Assembly: GCF_002368415.1 (NCBI RefSeq)
Contig: NZ_AP018290.1
Location: 5,159,614 to 5,223,613 of the forward strand
DNA: 64,000 nt
From: Calothrix sp. NIES-4105
GTDB lineage: Bacteria > Cyanobacteriota > Cyanobacteriia > Cyanobacteriales > Nostocaceae
Direction of reading: 5' to 3'
Of this stretch, positions 19,557-28,373 are shown piece after piece (position 1 is the first letter of the stretch; every line of letters starts with the position of its first letter). A model generated the notes under the pieces. It was given only the letters and a program-made list of their open reading frames with translations. It ran no database searches and was not told where the DNA came from. A program made the translations under genes and the position numbers.

Positions 19557-20189
19557 TTATGAAGGTTTTAAAATACTCACTAAAATATTAAATAATATTT
19601 CTAAGTCGGTAGGTACTCTATATAACATTAAATGCTGAGATATTGTTTTAGTCTCTCTTGTAAAACTTCCGAATTGCCAGATATCTCCAGTGGTTACGGT
19701 GCCATATAGTACAGGCTCATTATTATCAATCCACCCATCCAAAGCAATTAACTCAACAGCTAGCTGAGTAAATCCTCTTGTTAAATCTGCCTGTTTAGCT
19801 TCAACTACTAAAACATGATTACTAGATTGGATATAATAATCTAAATCACCTTTTAAATACTGATTAACTTCTATGGGATACTCAATATTAACAATTGATT
19901 CTGTAAAGTGAGCTAATTCTAAAACTATTGGCGCAATTAATACTTGCTGTCTAGCAGATTCGCTAGTTAAATTCACCCTAAAAACAGCTTCTTCAAGGCG
20001 TTGACGTAGTGATGACAAACGGTTAGGTTCAGTCGTAGAACCTTGAGGAAAATTAATATTGCTTTTCTTAAAGTTAACTCCTAATTCCCATAAAATATCT
20101 GCTATTGGGAAGCGCATATCGAAGTAACTACGAAATGTATAAGATTGATTTGGATTAAGGATTCTTTGTTTTCTAGAACCGGAACTCAT
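19557..20189 (-). CDS. PD-(D/E)XK nuclease-like protein, unknown role
   Basis: 210 residues. The nuclease-fold signature is readable as Asp in KGDLDYYI (115 or 117) and the E-x-K pair in VLVVEAKQADLTRG (Glu130, Lys132), followed by a helix with QLAVE. This matches the core of restriction-endonuclease-like domains, including type I restriction HsdR N-termini, but no helicase or specificity domain is attached. It sits 35 bases upstream of the hybrid kinase on the same strand, so the two may be co-transcribed. A second protein of the same plan is at 26910. Nuclease activity is inference from motif only. Confidence 0.72.
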   Translation of the reverse strand: MSSGSRKQRILNPNQSYTFRSYFDMRFPIADILWELGVNFKKSNINFPQGSTTEPNRLSSLRQRLEEAVFRVNLTSESARQQVLIAPIVLELAHFTESIVNIEYPIEVNQYLKGDLDYYIQSSNHVLVVEAKQADLTRGFTQLAVELIALDGWIDNNEPVLYGTVTTGDIWQFGSFTRETKTISQHLMLYRVPTDLEILFNILVSILKPS

Positions 20190-20379
20190 AATATATATCG
20201 ATTTCCACGAACAATATTTATCTCTTTACTTTTGATTATATTAATTAAGAATAAAACGTGCGCTTTGAACAGTAAAGCGCTCACCAGATAACTTATACAA
20301 AATTATGCTATCAGAACATTTAGCCTTGAATGGCTCAACCTGTTAGCTGTTAAAAATAAATAATATGTATAAACTAATA

Positions 20380-20452
20380 CGAGCGTGGAGGGACTTGAAC
20401 CCCCGACCTACAGAACCGGAATCTGACGCTCTATCCACTGAGCTACACGCCC
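20380..20452 (-). tRNA. tRNA-Arg (anticodon CCG)
   Basis: All arms fold: a 7-bp acceptor with one G-U pair, D arm GCTC/GAGC, anticodon loop TTCCGGT giving CCG (reads CGG), and T arm with loop TTCAAGT. CCA is not encoded. One T-T mismatch closes the anticodon stem. Confidence 0.93.
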
Positions 20453-20490
20453 TCGTTCTAAATATTATATCACAGTTTAAATTTTTTGGA

Positions 20491-20597
20491 GTAATGAGTA
20501 ATGAGTAATGAGTGCTGAGTAATGAGTGCTGAGTGCTGAGTGCTGAGTGCTGAGTGCTGAGTAATGAGTGCTGAGTAATGAGTGCTGAGTGCTGAGT
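20491..20597. repeat. 7-bp tandem repeat TGAGTGC / TGAGTAA
   Basis: About fifteen heptamers, mixing TGAGTAA and TGAGTGC units, between tRNA-Arg and the 14-bp array. The same heptamer family recurs at 33685, 38930 and 39013. This is the STRR type of repeat known from heterocystous cyanobacteria. Confidence 0.9.
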
Positions 20598-20712
20598 TTT
20601 AACTCCTAACTTTTAACTCCTAACTTTTAACTCCTAACTTTTAACTCCTAACTTTTAACTCCTAACTTTTAACTCCTAACTTTTAACTCCTAACTTTTAA
20701 CTCCTAACTTTA
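20597..20712. repeat. 14-bp tandem repeat AACTCCTAACTTTT, eight copies
   Basis: Units start at 20601, 20615, 20629, 20643, 20657, 20671, 20685 and 20699 with almost no variation. It directly follows the heptamer array and ends at the 3' side of the M23 peptidase gene. Confidence 0.92.
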
Positions 20713-20742
20713 CTCAGAACTCAGCACTTTCCACTCAGCACT

Positions 20743-21951
20743 CTATAAATATGCTGCTGGGTCAGTTGGTGTACCGTTTCTACGGACTTCAAAGTGTAGG
20801 TGTGGACCTGTTGATAAACCAGTGGAGCCAACTGCAGCTATTTGTTGTCCGCGCGCGACTGTTTGCCCTTCAGATACAAATAACTGACTACAGTGACCAT
20901 ATAAAGTAGTAAGACCTTTACCGTGACTGATTATTACGGCATTACCGTAACCACCATACCATCCAGCAAATATTACAGTTCCAGCATCTGCCGCGCGTAT
21001 CGGACTACCATAGGCGCCGGCAAAATCCATACCAGCATGTAGGCGCCGATAACCAAGTACAGGGTGAGTTCTATAACCAAAAGGACTACTAATAGGTGCA
21101 TCGCTAGGAAAGCCAAATATACCTGTACCTTCAGTAAAGCGTTTACTAATTGCTTTTTGTGCAGCTTCGCGCGCTTTGGCTGCAGCGATTTTTTGTTGAA
21201 TCAAATTACCAATAGCTTGAGAATCTTGTTCGAGTTGAGTTTCTGCTGCTGCTAAGGCTAAACGGTCATTATTCAATCTTTGTATTAATTCTTCTTGCGA
21301 TGCAGCTTGAGATTGATAGTCACTTTTTTGCGCTAGTAACTGCTGCCGAATCAAGCTTATCTCGTTTTTGACTTGTTCTACAGTAGTTTTTTGCTCAGTA
21401 ATTCGATTAGCTTCTTCTGTAAGTTTTGCCAATATTTGCTGGTCTGCTTGATATACCATCTTTAAATGTTGGCGCCTTCTTTGAAAATCATTTATACTTC
21501 GGCTTTGTAGCAATACACCCCATCCATGACTAGCGGTTGAACGCTGTAAAAACCTCAACCTTCCCACAGTCGCTTCTTGTCTTTCTTTGAACGAACGTTC
21601 AGCCACTGTTAAATCAGCTTGGAGTTGTTCGAGACGTTCAGTTGCTAACTTTAAACGGTTTTCGCTGTCTTGAATTTGCGTAGTGGTCGTTTGCAAATTT
21701 TGCTGTAACCCATTAAGTCGATCTTGTGCGACATTTTGCAAGTTGCCCAAGCGGTTACGCTCTTGGTTTACTTCCCCACGTTGTTTATTAAGCTGCTGCT
21801 GTTGCTTTTGTAAAGTATTAATAGATGCATTTTTTGTTTGTTCTTGTAGCGATAACGCGGGAAGCCATGTATAAACGATACATAAAATACAGATAATAGT
21901 AAGAGTAAATCTTAAATAATACCGTCTTCTTGGAAAATATAGCGATTTCAT
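20743..21951 (-). CDS. M23 (LytM/EnvC-like) peptidoglycan endopeptidase or activator
   Basis: 402 residues. An N-terminal membrane anchor or signal (about 14-33) is followed by a long coiled coil (about 35-250, rich in Gln/Leu/Glu) and a C-terminal LytM domain. The metal ligands are visible: His in RLHAGMDFAG, and the GPHLHFEVR motif near the end; TLYGHCSQL supplies another His. All ligands appear to be present, so it may be catalytic rather than a degenerate EnvC activator. Such proteins work at the periplasmic face in septal cell-wall cleavage. The stop codon TAG touches an AGTGCTGAGT repeat unit. Confidence 0.92.
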   Translation of the reverse strand: MKSLYFPRRRYYLRFTLTIICILCIVYTWLPALSLQEQTKNASINTLQKQQQQLNKQRGEVNQERNRLGNLQNVAQDRLNGLQQNLQTTTTQIQDSENRLKLATERLEQLQADLTVAERSFKERQEATVGRLRFLQRSTASHGWGVLLQSRSINDFQRRRQHLKMVYQADQQILAKLTEEANRITEQKTTVEQVKNEISLIRQQLLAQKSDYQSQAASQEELIQRLNNDRLALAAAETQLEQDSQAIGNLIQQKIAAAKAREAAQKAISKRFTEGTGIFGFPSDAPISSPFGYRTHPVLGYRRLHAGMDFAGAYGSPIRAADAGTVIFAGWYGGYGNAVIISHGKGLTTLYGHCSQLFVSEGQTVARGQQIAAVGSTGLSTGPHLHFEVRRNGTPTDPAAYL

Positions 21952-22202
21952 ATTTTAGACTACTGAAGATTTTAGATTTTGCTTTCCTGTGGAACACTGC
22001 GTGAACGCATATGAATAGATTTCGGATTTAGGATTCAATCTAAAATCCAAAATCCAAAATCCAAAATTCAACCACAGATATTATTCCCAAAAAAATCTGT
22101 CCACTAACGGCAAAAGGTAATTTTGCGATTGTTTGCCAGATACCAACGCAAAAATACGGGTATGTCAGCATTAATTGCATATATTACCTGACATGAGGTC
22201 GT
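21952..22202. other. Divergent promoter region with AAAATCC repeats
   Basis: 251 bases between divergent genes. AAAATCC heptamers repeat at about 22041-22067. No gene seen. The promoters of both flanking genes should lie here. Confidence 0.45.
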
Positions 22203-22538
22203 ATGAATTCAGGCAGAGGTATACTTTTGATAGCATTAGTGATTCCCGGCTTAATTGTCATGGGGTCATCACTTTATTCTTACGATGTTGATTATAACGC
22301 TTTAGAACGAACTGAAGATTACATCGAAAGACTCGCGCGCGATGGTAACGGTAGTACTCGGCAACTTGACTTTGCTTATCACCGCAGCTTATCACACCGC
22401 ATCAACGCTTTCACGGATGGCACTTGGGGATTTATCGGCGCCGCAATTGCTGCCCTTGGCGTACACGGTATGATTACAATGAAAGAAGATGATTTCGACT
22501 TCATTGGCAAAAAGCAAGACAAAAAGAAAGCTCAGTAA
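22203..22538 (+). CDS. Conserved-looking two-helix membrane protein, unknown function
   Basis: 111 residues. The first hydrophobic helix is at about 5-27 (ILLIALVIPGLIVMGSSLY), a charged loop follows (ERTEDYIERLARDGNGSTR), the second helix is at about 74-93 (TWGFIGAAIAALGVHGMITM), and the tail is Lys-rich. The clean start, the codon use and the ATG eight bases after a GAGG-like site support a real gene. I recognise the overall look of a small cyanobacterial membrane protein but no named family. A terminator-like hairpin follows about 90 bases downstream. Confidence 0.7.
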   Translation: MNSGRGILLIALVIPGLIVMGSSLYSYDVDYNALERTEDYIERLARDGNGSTRQLDFAYHRSLSHRINAFTDGTWGFIGAAIAALGVHGMITMKEDDFDFIGKKQDKKKAQ

Positions 22539-22629
22539 CCACTACTCAACAGCAATTGGAAAATTACATTACTCTTCACTACCCTAGGGGAAACACCACA
22601 TCCCTAGGGACTTCTCATTTTAATAATTT

Positions 22630-22662
22630 ACACTCGCCTCTGCTTAGGGGCGGGTTTTGAGT
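22630..22662 (+). terminator. Probable terminator
   Basis: Stem CGCCTC / GGGGCG with a six-base loop followed by GGTTTT. It contains the GGGGCGGGTTT word repeated elsewhere in the window, so it may be a repeat serving as terminator. Confidence 0.45.
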
Positions 22663-22777
22663 ATTTTTTCTTATGCCTGGATAATTGGCGCCGGAAAATT
22701 ATTTTCACAATTCGTTGCAAGTCATAGTCATTTCGAGTATGATTAATTTCGAAGCTCAAGAAAGAGATTGTATAGAA

Positions 22778-22806
22778 GACGGGCAAGGATGCCCGTTCCA
22801 CAAGAG
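22778..22806. repeat. GACGGGCAAGGATGCCCGTTC...CACAAG repeat
   Basis: 27 bases identical, in inverted orientation, to 57558-57585. A hairpin GGGCA-AGGA-TGCCC lies inside it. It sits in the 5' region of sodA. Confidence 0.85.
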
Positions 22807-22886
22807 GGATTATTCCTGCAAGAGCATTATATTCTTTTAATTTATTGAGATTATTTTTTGTTTAACTGTTTATTTTGGAGAAACAC

Positions 22887-23507
22887 ATGACACATGTCTT
22901 AGCACCATTACCTTATGACTATGCAGCGTTGGAACCATATATCGATGCTGAAACAATGCAACTGCACCATGATAAGCATCATGCAGCATACGTTAACAAT
23001 TTAAATGCAGCATTGGAAAAATATCCTGAGCAGCAAAGCAAGTCACTTGAAGAGTTGGTAACGAACTTAGATGCAGTTCCAGAAGCTATTCGGACGGTGG
23101 TGCGGAATAATGCAGGGGGACATATTAACCATACAATGTTCTGGGAAAGCATGAAACCAAATAGTGATGCAGTTCCTAGGGGTGAAATTGCACAAGCTAT
23201 TGAATCAAGCTTTGGAAACTTTGACAACTTTAAGCAGCAGTTTAATGATGCTGGGTTGAAGCAGTTTGGTAGCGGTTGGGTTTGGTTGGTCGTTGACAAA
23301 GAAGGAAAATTGCAAATTGTCACAACTCCAAATCAAGATAGTCCTTTAGCTCTGGGACTGCAGCCGATATTGGGTAATGATGTCTGGGAACATGCATATT
23401 ACCTCAAATATCAAAATCGACGTGCGGATTATTTGAAAGCTTGGTGGAGCGTTGTAGATTGGACTGTTGTAGAGACGCGATATATCGTGTCTCTCCACCG
23501 GGGTTGA
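22887..23507 (+). CDS. sodA: Superoxide dismutase, Mn type
   Basis: 206 residues from the ATG at 22887, placed by GGAG seven to ten bases before it; an in-frame TTG at 22875 overlaps that site and is rejected. Metal ligands are in [17 protein letters not shown], and the C-terminal [15 protein letters not shown]. The GGHxNHxxFW and GSGWVWLV patterns favour manganese over iron. It removes superoxide in the cytoplasm. The last twelve residues ([12 protein letters not shown]) are odd: they are translated from a GTAGAGACGC palindrome that has replaced the normal C-terminus. It is convergent with trmFO, sharing a terminator. Confidence 0.95.
   Translation: MTHVLAPLPYDYAALEPYIDAETMQLHHDKHHAAYVNNLNAALEKYPEQQSKSLEELVTNLDAVPEAIRTVVRNNAGGHINHTMFWESMKPNSDAVPRGEIAQAIESSFGNFDNFKQQFNDAGLKQFGSGWVWLVVDKEGKLQIVTTPNQDSPLALGLQPILGNDVWEHAYYLKYQNRRADYLKAWWSVVDWTVVETRYIVSLHRG
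23468..23495. repeat. GTAGAGACGC palindromic repeat, copy 2 (inside sodA 3' end)
   Basis: GTAGAGACGCGATATATCGTGTCTCT palindrome-like unit (one mismatch). It is read in frame as part of the sodA C-terminus. Confidence 0.8.
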
Positions 23508-23535
23508 TAATATTCACTGGGGTTGAAATATTGAA

Positions 23536-23567
23536 TAACCCGTCCCGCAATATAGGGGCGGGTTTAT
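23536..23567. terminator. Bidirectional terminator between sodA and trmFO
   Basis: Stem AACCCGTCCC / GGGGCGGGTT with one wobble and T-rich flanks on the sodA side. It lies between two convergent genes. Confidence 0.65.
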
Positions 23568-23598
23568 GAGATTTTTCGTTTGTTGTGTGGTTAGTTGG

Positions 23599-24921
23599 TT
23601 AACCCGCCCCTACGGTAATTTTTTTCCAATTTTCTAAATCCTGTAATGACCTATCGCGATATTTTCCATACCGTTCTGGTTTGGATTTGATTTTCACGCC
23701 TAAATCTGGCAATATACCGAAATTGGGTGGCATAGGCTGGAAATGTTTGGGTGATGCAGAACTGATAAATTCAAATAAGGCGCCCATCATTGTTGTATTT
23801 GGTAGCATTACAGGCTCTTTACCTAATGCAACACGCGCGGCATTAGTTCCAGCAAGCCAACCACCTGCAGAAGCTGCTGTATATCCCTCAGTACCAATAA
23901 TTTGACCTGCGGCTAGTATATTTGGACGGTCTTTGAATTGCAGTGTTTGATGCATTAACTGGGGAGCATTAATAAATGTATTCCGGTGCATTACACCTAA
24001 CCGCACAAATTCGGCGTTTTCTAAACCAGGTATCATCTGGAAAATACGTTTTTGCTCACCCCAACGTAAGTTAGTTTGGAATCCTACCATATTCCACAAC
24101 TTGCCTTGCTTGTCTTCTTGGCGCAATTGAATAACTGCATAAGAACGTTCCCCAGTACGACTATCAGATAACCCTACAGGTTTGAGGGGACCATAGCGCA
24201 TGGTTTCTTCACCGCGCAGTGCTAATTCTTCAATTGGCAAACAAGCTTCAAAAAACTTAACTTTTTCCCTGTCAAAATCTTTCAACTCGGTTTGTTCAGC
24301 TTTGCAAAGTTCTTCTCGAAACCGAATGTACTGTTCTTTGTTCATCGGGCAGTTTAAGTAAGCGGCTTCGCCTTTGTCGTAGCGCGAAGCCATAAAAGCA
24401 ATATCCCGATTTATTGATTCTCCCACAATTATAGGACTTGCGGCATCAAAAAAACTAAGATATTCCATTCCCGTAATGCGGCGCAAATCTTCTGCGAGGT
24501 CAGGACTCGTTAAAGGACCACTCGCTATTACAACAACACCTTCAGGAATAGCAGGAATTTCACCTCTTCGTAGTTCAATTAATGGATGCTGTGCGAGGGT
24601 ATTTGTTAAATCTTCGCTAAACTGTCCTCTATCAACAGCCAAGGCGCCACCTGCGGGAACTTGGTGTTCGTCAGCTTTGGAAATTACAATAGAACCAAGG
24701 CGCCGCAGTTCTTCATGCAATAAACCAGATGCTCTGTCACTTGCCATTGCCCCAAACGAATTACTACAAACCAATTCGGCGAGATGTTCAGTATGATGGG
24801 CGCCGCCGAAGCGTTGGGGACGCATTTCATGTAGAATTACTGGCACCCCAGCAGTAGCAATTTGCCAAGCTGCCTCAGTTCCAGCAAGTCCACCTCCGAT
24901 AACGTGAATTGGTTGTTGCAT
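23599..24921 (-). CDS. trmFO: Methylenetetrahydrofolate-tRNA (uracil-54-C5)-methyltransferase
   Basis: 440 residues, full length for the family. It begins with the FAD-binding [14 protein letters not shown] motif and continues with family hallmarks [41 protein letters not shown], and [18 protein letters not shown]. It makes ribothymidine at position 54 of tRNAs using folate and FADH2 in the cytoplasm. The final residues TVGAG and the stop are encoded by a GTAGGGGCGGGTTAA word that recurs in the window as a repeat, so the native C-terminus may have been remodelled. Confidence 0.95.
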   Translation of the reverse strand: MQQPIHVIGGGLAGTEAAWQIATAGVPVILHEMRPQRFGGAHHTEHLAELVCSNSFGAMASDRASGLLHEELRRLGSIVISKADEHQVPAGGALAVDRGQFSEDLTNTLAQHPLIELRRGEIPAIPEGVVVIASGPLTSPDLAEDLRRITGMEYLSFFDAASPIIVGESINRDIAFMASRYDKGEAAYLNCPMNKEQYIRFREELCKAEQTELKDFDREKVKFFEACLPIEELALRGEETMRYGPLKPVGLSDSRTGERSYAVIQLRQEDKQGKLWNMVGFQTNLRWGEQKRIFQMIPGLENAEFVRLGVMHRNTFINAPQLMHQTLQFKDRPNILAAGQIIGTEGYTAASAGGWLAGTNAARVALGKEPVMLPNTTMMGALFEFISSASPKHFQPMPPNFGILPDLGVKIKSKPERYGKYRDRSLQDLENWKKITVGAG

Positions 24922-25015
24922 TGGAGTTTAACTATATATAGTTTGGTACTTGTGTATGTATACTACACATGATAGATGATTTGCTATGGTGTGAGCATTT
25001 TAGCTAAGATAAGCA

Positions 25016-25450
25016 AACATCACCAAAGTTTATTTAAATACAAGTATTTATAATCGTCCTTTCGACGATCAAACACAGCCCAAAATATTTTTAGAAAGTC
25101 AAGCCGTAATCTTAATTTTACAGATGGTTGAGGCTAAACTAATAGAGCTAGTTAGTTCTTCGGTTTTAGAGTATGAAATAGTCGTAATTCTTTATTGCTC
25201 AATCAGCAGACAATGGAGCGATACCTACAAATGGCCACAATGAAACAGGAGGTAAACGAAGCCATCAGGGAAAGAGCAGAGCAGTTAGAGCAACAAGGAG
25301 TAAAATCAATTGATGCTCTTCATGTAGCCAGCCTGTGCTGAAGCATCCAACTGCGACTATTTAATAACTTGCGATAAAAGATTAATTAACCGCTGTCGAG
25401 GATTATCACTTCAAGTCATTAACCCAAACAACTTTATTGTGGAGTTATAA
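25016..25450 (+). pseudogene. PIN-domain toxin gene, start lost and frameshifted twice
   Basis: The frame opens as NITKVYLNTSIYNRPFDDQT, the N-terminus of a PIN RNase, but with a stop just upstream and no start codon. After VSSSVLEYE the frame shifts, and it resumes with LNQQTMERYLQMA, EAIRERAEQLEQQG, SIDALHVA. It shifts again and continues as AEASNCDYLITCDKRLINRC to FIVEL and a stop at 25450. The PIN catalytic acidic residues are still recognisable (D in SIDALH, D in CDYLITCD). The neighbouring partner gene starting at 25452 is intact. Confidence 0.85.
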
Positions 25451-25451
25451 A

Positions 25452-25667
25452 ATGAAAATTAAAGTTCTTAGTGAGCAGCAAGTTTTACAAGAAGCTATGC
25501 AAGTTTTGATGACGCATTTAGAACCGTCCAAGGTATTAAAATTTTGGGCGGCTTGTAAACTAGGTGAGGGTGATTATCTTAAACAGAAAGATCAACTTTT
25601 TGAGAAAGAAACCGTTGCTAGTCTTTATGAGAAAATAAAAACCTATCAAGATATGAGCAACGAGTAG
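25452..25667 (+). CDS. Small partner (putative antitoxin) of the broken PIN gene
   Basis: 71 residues from the ATG at 25452, one base after the stop of the PIN pseudogene, so translation was probably coupled. An in-frame start at 25437 would overlap the PIN coding end. The sequence is hydrophilic with two predicted helices (LSEQQVLQEAMQVLMTHL and FEKETVASLYEKIKTYQDM). No DNA-binding motif is obvious. The gene order (PIN gene first, small gene second) suggests it was the antitoxin or an accessory subunit; with the toxin dead it is an orphan. Confidence 0.55.
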   Translation: MKIKVLSEQQVLQEAMQVLMTHLEPSKVLKFWAACKLGEGDYLKQKDQLFEKETVASLYEKIKTYQDMSNE

Positions 25668-25855
25668 CTCCTTACAAGTTATTATTTTTGCTATTCGGGA
25701 AAAAAATCACCGCTTACCTACCTACCTGGTTAGGTAAGATTGACTTGTTGCTATACAGATTTTAACAGGCACTACAGCGATTACGGCAGCAAACCGTGTT
25801 TCATGATAGTCTAGCAGCTATAATCACCTGTTATAGGCAAACAACTAATCCTAAA

Positions 25856-25905
25856 ATTTTGTCTGAAGAGGGTAATATATAGTCAGTCAAATCAATTTAT
25901 CAGTA
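25856..25905 (-). pseudogene. Short fragment of a PD-(D/E)XK gene 3' end
   Basis: About 50 bases closely match the 3' coding part of the gene at 26910 (around 26938-26987), both on the minus strand. It would read IDLTDYILP-DKILG against IDLTDYTLPPVDQILG. Nothing else of that gene is visible here, so it is a leftover of a duplicated copy. Confidence 0.6.
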
Positions 25906-25933
25906 TTATAGTACTAAAAATAGGTATGTAGCA

Positions 25934-26179
25934 ATGAGTATTGTTATCCCAGATGAAATTATTACTGCAACCCGAATGACGGAAGCTGAGATGAAACAAG
26001 AAATTGCGGTTATGCTGTTTCAAAGGGAAAAACTCACCCTTGCTCAAGCAAGCCGATTTGCAGGAATGCATCGTGTCGCTTTTCAGCATCTACTGGCTAG
26101 TCGCAAAATTTCTGTTCATTATGATGTACAGGATTTCGAGCAAGATATAAAAAATCTACGGGAGATGGGTAGACTGTGA
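25934..26179 (+). CDS. UPF0175-family antitoxin
   Basis: 81 residues. The UPF0175 pattern is clear: MTEAEMKQEIAVMLFQREKLTLAQASRFAGMHRVAFQHLLASRKI, a helix-turn-helix-like region that binds DNA, then an acidic C-terminal tail (YDVQDFEQDIKNLREMGRL). Its stop overlaps the GTG start of the PIN-like DUF3368 gene by four bases, the standard arrangement of this toxin-antitoxin type. It should neutralise the downstream RNase and autorepress the operon. This pair looks intact, unlike most of the other such modules in this window. Confidence 0.87.
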   Translation: MSIVIPDEIITATRMTEAEMKQEIAVMLFQREKLTLAQASRFAGMHRVAFQHLLASRKISVHYDVQDFEQDIKNLREMGRL

Positions 26180-26664
26180 TAGTTGTCAGCGATACCTCAC
26201 CAATTAATAATCTTGCAGCTATCAACCAATTGGAAATTCTTCGTGAGCTATACGGTACTGTTATTATTCCTGAAGCTGTTTACAGAGAATTAACTGAACC
26301 AGATTTTCCTGTGGCAGGTGCAACTGAAGTCCAAACTTTTAACTGGATTGAAGTACGTCAAGTTAGTAATCGTACTGTAGTTAACGCACTTCAAAGTGAA
26401 CTTGATATTGGTGAAGCAGAAGCAATAGCCCTAGCACTGGAGGTATCAGCAGAACAAGTCATTATTGATGAACGTCTCGGTCGAATAGTTGCTGATAGAT
26501 TAAGCCTTAACTACACAGGAATTTTAGGTATTTTAATTGAAGCAAAAACTAAAGGATTGATTCCAACAGTGAAACCTTTATTGGATGCTTTACGTAACGA
26601 AGCTGGTTTTTGGATTGCAGAACCTTTATATAACCGTGTTTTACAATTAGCTGGCGAAAGATAA
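26176..26664 (+). CDS. DUF3368 PIN-like toxin
   Basis: 162 residues, GTG start overlapping the antitoxin stop by four bases with a GGGAGATGGG site before it. PIN-type acidic residues are visible: D in VVSDTSPINNLA, E in DIGEAEAIALA, and D in VIIDERLGR. Family members are predicted Mg-dependent RNases held inactive by the UPF0175 partner. The length and all motifs are complete, so it should be functional. A 96-bp terminator-bearing element follows about 80 bases downstream. Confidence 0.87.
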   Translation: MIVVSDTSPINNLAAINQLEILRELYGTVIIPEAVYRELTEPDFPVAGATEVQTFNWIEVRQVSNRTVVNALQSELDIGEAEAIALALEVSAEQVIIDERLGRIVADRLSLNYTGILGILIEAKTKGLIPTVKPLLDALRNEAGFWIAEPLYNRVLQLAGER

Positions 26665-26741
26665 GCAAATGTTACTATACTACAGATATTTTATTTAGTC
26701 GGCGCCAAAAACCGTAAACAGTTGTGCCTAAAAGTTATTAG

Positions 26742-26837
26742 ATTTTGTCCTGACATATTATAGACCATAGTGGATATAGAGATAGTAGATGCACCCTGAT
26801 TCACTTTTGACCTCAGTCTGTTACGGGCTGAGGTTTT
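26742..26837 (+). ncRNA. 96-bp duplicated element with terminator hairpin, copy 1 (possible small RNA)
   Basis: Matches 29268-29363 at the same length with about 13 substitutions and no gaps. The 3' end is a 10-bp stem (ACCTCAGTCT / GGGCTGAGGT) plus T run. A central block (GATAGTAGATGCACCCTGAT) is identical in both copies. The substitutions in the stem keep pairing. It could be a small RNA or a duplicated gene 3' flank; no promoter is claimed. Confidence 0.5.
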
Positions 26838-26909
26838 TTGTTTGCTGCTTAAAAATTATGTGCTGATATGAAAATAAACATAACTTAGCCAATGTAAAAG
26901 TTTAGAATT

Positions 26910-27506
26910 TTACTGCTGCATCATCCACACATAAAAGCCTAAAATTTGGTCTACAGGAGGTAATGTATAGTCAGTTAAATCAATGGTTACATTATTCTCT
27001 TCTAATTTCAGAAACCGCCACTGCGTACCGTTAGTTATAGAACCAAAAATAGTATTGATTGAATTATTGTATGTTAGATTAAAGCGTTGAGCAGCAACCA
27101 TTTCTGCAACACATTGCCCATAGCCACTTTTTATGTCAGCTTTTTTTGCTTCAACAATAACCGCAACAGGAGCTTGGATTTCTAATATAAGTGGAGAACG
27201 ACTAAGGAGAAAATCAACAAGTCCATTCAACCCAACAGAATCATCAACAGAAAAATCTTCACCAGAAAATAATGAGATTTGTTTATTTAAAATTCTTCTT
27301 ACTTCTAATAAAACAGGATATATAATACCTTCTGAACGAGCTTTTTCACTAGCAGTTGCAGAAATTATTAAGGTATCTTCAAGATAATCCTTAAGTAGTG
27401 CGGAAGGCGCAATTGGTTGAATTGGCGGAAAAAATTTTTCTTCTTTAATATTTAAGTTAAAAGCATCTGTTGCTCGCTTTAACGTTGTGAATTGACTGTA
27501 AGGCAT
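26910..27506 (-). CDS. PD-(D/E)XK nuclease-like protein, second example
   Basis: 198 residues. Asp98 in NGLVDFLLS and the E-x-K pair Glu119/Lys121 in VAVIVEAKKADIKSGYGQC, followed by a helix with QCVAEMVAA, match the catalytic core seen in the protein at 19557. The rest differs, so they are paralogues of one broad family rather than recent copies. A QWRFLKLEENNVTIDLTDYTL segment follows, with a Phe/Tyr-rich end. No partner domain or methylase is nearby. A 50-bp piece of another copy is at 25856. Confidence 0.7.
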   Translation of the reverse strand: MPYSQFTTLKRATDAFNLNIKEEKFFPPIQPIAPSALLKDYLEDTLIISATASEKARSEGIIYPVLLEVRRILNKQISLFSGEDFSVDDSVGLNGLVDFLLSRSPLILEIQAPVAVIVEAKKADIKSGYGQCVAEMVAAQRFNLTYNNSINTIFGSITNGTQWRFLKLEENNVTIDLTDYTLPPVDQILGFYVWMMQQ

Positions 27507-27540
27507 TTTTTGACCTCATCATTATAGAAATTATATCCAC

Positions 27541-27593
27541 GTAGAGACGTGTAAACTTTGATGTTTTCCCGCTCTTATTAATCACGTCCCTAC
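27541..27593. repeat. Degenerate GTAGAGACG repeat with wide loop
   Basis: Arms GTAGAGACGTG and CACGTCCCTAC with one mismatch and a 31-base loop. It belongs to the same family as the copies at 4073, 23468, 54170 and 56970. Confidence 0.55.
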
Positions 27594-27721
27594 ACTATTA
27601 AAATATTTGTTTGTATTCTATTGTCTCAATTTTACAGATAAATCCAGTTTTTGATGTTTGGCGGCGCCCATAGAGAAGTGTTAAAAAGGAATAACGTAGT
27701 GGATAGTTACGGCACAAGCAT

Positions 27722-28357
27722 ATGGATGAGGTCGCGAAGAAAATAGCTGCTTTAGGTTTACCTGGTATTATTTTAGTCTTAACGATGGCAGCAACCGGTT
27801 TAACTGGCGCCGCTGCAATTACCGCAGCACTAGCATTTCTCGGTGGTCCTGCGGGAATGCTAGGTGGTATTGCTGTATTAGGTTTAACAGGGTTGATAAC
27901 TGATGCTTTAGCCAAAGTTGGATTAGAAGATTTATTAACAGAAGTTTATTGTGAACGGCGCCTTGATGAACCACACGGTAAACTATTAGAGGAAATAGAT
28001 ACGTTATCGTTATTTGACGGTGATTTAAAAGAGAGACTAAAAGCAACTGTAACAGACGGGTGTGGTTGTGGCAGAGTAATAACACCAGATACAACAGGTG
28101 ATACTAGAGAAGTTATAGCTATTTTAGAAAGAGTGCCTGGTATTACACGCGCGCATCACAGAGACTTTAAAAGCTCACAACCAATAATCAGACTTCGAGA
28201 CGGTTCAACTGTCAAAACCTGGAAAAATGCACTTGGGGTAGACCATGTGTTTGTCGCAGATAGAAACGACCGAATGATTTATGGTGGTTTTGTAGGTTGG
28301 GTTCATAGTGAAGGGTTAAATGCTGCTATTACCCGCATTCGTATATATTTTACCTAA
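27722..28357 (+). CDS. Glycine-rich membrane-active protein, unknown family
   Basis: 211 residues. The first 65 are a nearly uninterrupted Gly/Ala/Leu-rich hydrophobic region with glycine-zipper spacing (GLPGIILVLTMAATGLTGAA, then FLGGPAGMLGGIAVLGLTGL), enough for two membrane helices. The C-terminal 130 residues are soluble, with a CGCG motif at about 117-120, an AHHRDF motif and a Trp/Tyr-rich end (DRMIYGGFVGWVHSEG). The architecture recalls pore-forming or membrane effectors of conflict systems, but I cannot name a family. It lies 16 bases upstream of a broken AAA ATPase gene on the same strand, which suggests a former operon. Confidence 0.65.
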   Translation: MDEVAKKIAALGLPGIILVLTMAATGLTGAAAITAALAFLGGPAGMLGGIAVLGLTGLITDALAKVGLEDLLTEVYCERRLDEPHGKLLEEIDTLSLFDGDLKERLKATVTDGCGCGRVITPDTTGDTREVIAILERVPGITRAHHRDFKSSQPIIRLRDGSTVKTWKNALGVDHVFVADRNDRMIYGGFVGWVHSEGLNAAITRIRIYFT

Positions 28358-28373
28358 TAATGTGGAGGTTTTT

